DNA of 6,901 nucleotides from Alphaproteobacteria bacterium (lineage in GTDB: Bacteria; Pseudomonadota; Alphaproteobacteria; Micavibrionales; Micavibrionaceae). The stretch is taken from positions 1-6,901 of the forward strand of contig JAUILO010000128.1 in the NCBI GenBank assembly GCA_030432775.1, given 5' to 3'. The number at the start of each line of letters is the position of its first letter. Position 1 is the stretch's first letter. The position numbers and the translations under genes were made by a program. The notes beneath the pieces were generated by a model. The model was given only the letters and a program-made list of their open reading frames with translations, searched no databases and was not told where the DNA came from. Shown in pieces: positions 6,750 through 6,901 of the stretch.

Positions 6750-6776
6750 ACTCAGTTTAACAAATTGATATATATG

Positions 6777-6801
6777 AAAAAATACAAACCCGCTTTGCGG
6801 G
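6777..6801 (-). terminator. Rho-independent terminator of the transcript entering from the right edge
   Basis: On the minus strand CCCGC, loop AAA, GCGGG (6801 to 6789) is followed by TTTGTATTTTTT (6788 to 6777). The GC-rich stem and T-rich tail are a good terminator in this direction only. It ends the GC-rich segment that runs off the window. Its left arm also takes part in the longer fold of that segment, so the two structures would compete. Confidence 0.65.
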
Positions 6802-6901
6802 GTGTGGGTGGCCTCCATGAGCGCCCGGTTTGATCCCCTGGAGGGCGCATGTGGCCTTCCCCGCACCCGCTGACCCGAACTGGGTAGGGCCGCGCGCGCT
6901 T
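6789..6901 (-). ncRNA. Putative 3' end of a structured non-coding RNA, class unknown, cut by the window edge
   Basis: This 113-base segment is about 72% GC, against AT-rich flanking DNA, and folds on itself. Listed in plus-strand coordinates, paired blocks are 6797-6801 with 6866-6870, 6803-6808 with 6860-6865, 6810-6813 with 6853-6856, 6816-6818 with 6849-6851, and 6821-6826 with 6843-6848. Together they form one long interrupted hairpin with a 16-base loop. A further small hairpin (ACCC, loop AGTTC, GGGT on the minus strand) lies at about 6873-6885. The minus strand is preferred because the segment ends in a terminator in that direction. It lacks the signature SRP RNA loop (GGAAGGxAGCAGCC) and anything I recognise from tmRNA or RNase P RNA. 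A 6S-like regulatory RNA is one possibility, unproven. The alternative is the GC-rich end of a protein gene: all three minus frames are open here. Confidence 0.4.

Noticed and set aside
6658..6768. Small plus-strand frame giving a lysine-rich, 36-residue peptide (MDHPLPFQNAPKFVKKVLKK...), possibly a toxin-like or antimicrobial peptide
   Set aside because: There is no ribosome binding site before the ATG, and the frame is antisense to the pilin upstream region and to the terminator hairpin at 6711-6749. The lysines come from the A-rich strand of the T-tract.
6663..6866. Minus-strand frame of 67 codons across the GC-rich segment and both terminators
   Set aside because: All three minus frames are open through the GC-rich part because of its composition. 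This one has no ribosome binding site and crosses two terminator-like hairpins.

Overview
The window looks like part of the chromosome of a Gram-negative bacterium, most likely an alphaproteobacterium. The LeuC, LeuD and LeuB proteins read as alphaproteobacterial forms, for example the LeuD ending with a DPFRKHCLINGLDDIGLTL-type tail. The small type IV pilin-like protein with an LPGD motif belongs to a kind I associate with that class, including Micavibrio-like lineages. The assignment below class level is a guess. Base composition is moderate through the genes, AT-rich in the intergenic gaps, and abruptly GC-rich (about 72%, counted) in the last 113 bases.

Layout. Positions 1-138 hold the start of an unidentified gene on the minus strand. 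A divergent promoter region of about 160 bases separates it from a plus-strand gene row: leuC, a stand-alone HD-GYP-like protein, leuD, an MFS transporter and leuB. Gaps in this row are 65, 15, 100 and 46 bases, with no convincing terminator until the strong perfect hairpin at 5741-5768, so it is probably one operon. That hairpin also serves the convergent minus-strand gene at 5818-6549, a prepilin with a clear processing site. Upstream of the prepilin come a candidate -10 box and two terminator-like hairpins in the minus direction. Beyond them is a GC-rich segment running off the window edge that folds into a long imperfect hairpin and may be the 3' end of a structured RNA on the minus strand.

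Function. LeuC and LeuD form isopropylmalate isomerase, and LeuB oxidises 3-isopropylmalate, so the operon supplies the last steps of leucine synthesis before transamination. leuA is not in the window. The HD-GYP-like protein and the transporter are not leucine enzymes. Their placement between leu genes is the main oddity of the window: they are either co-expressed passengers or a regulator and a transporter tied to leucine or oxo-acid metabolism. The pilin is an independent, probably highly expressed surface or secretion component.

I did not see any CRISPR array, insertion sequence, tRNA or rRNA. No clearly new multi-gene system is evident. The best candidates for something undescribed are the GC-rich putative RNA at the right edge and the GYP-deficient HD-GYP protein embedded in the leucine operon.
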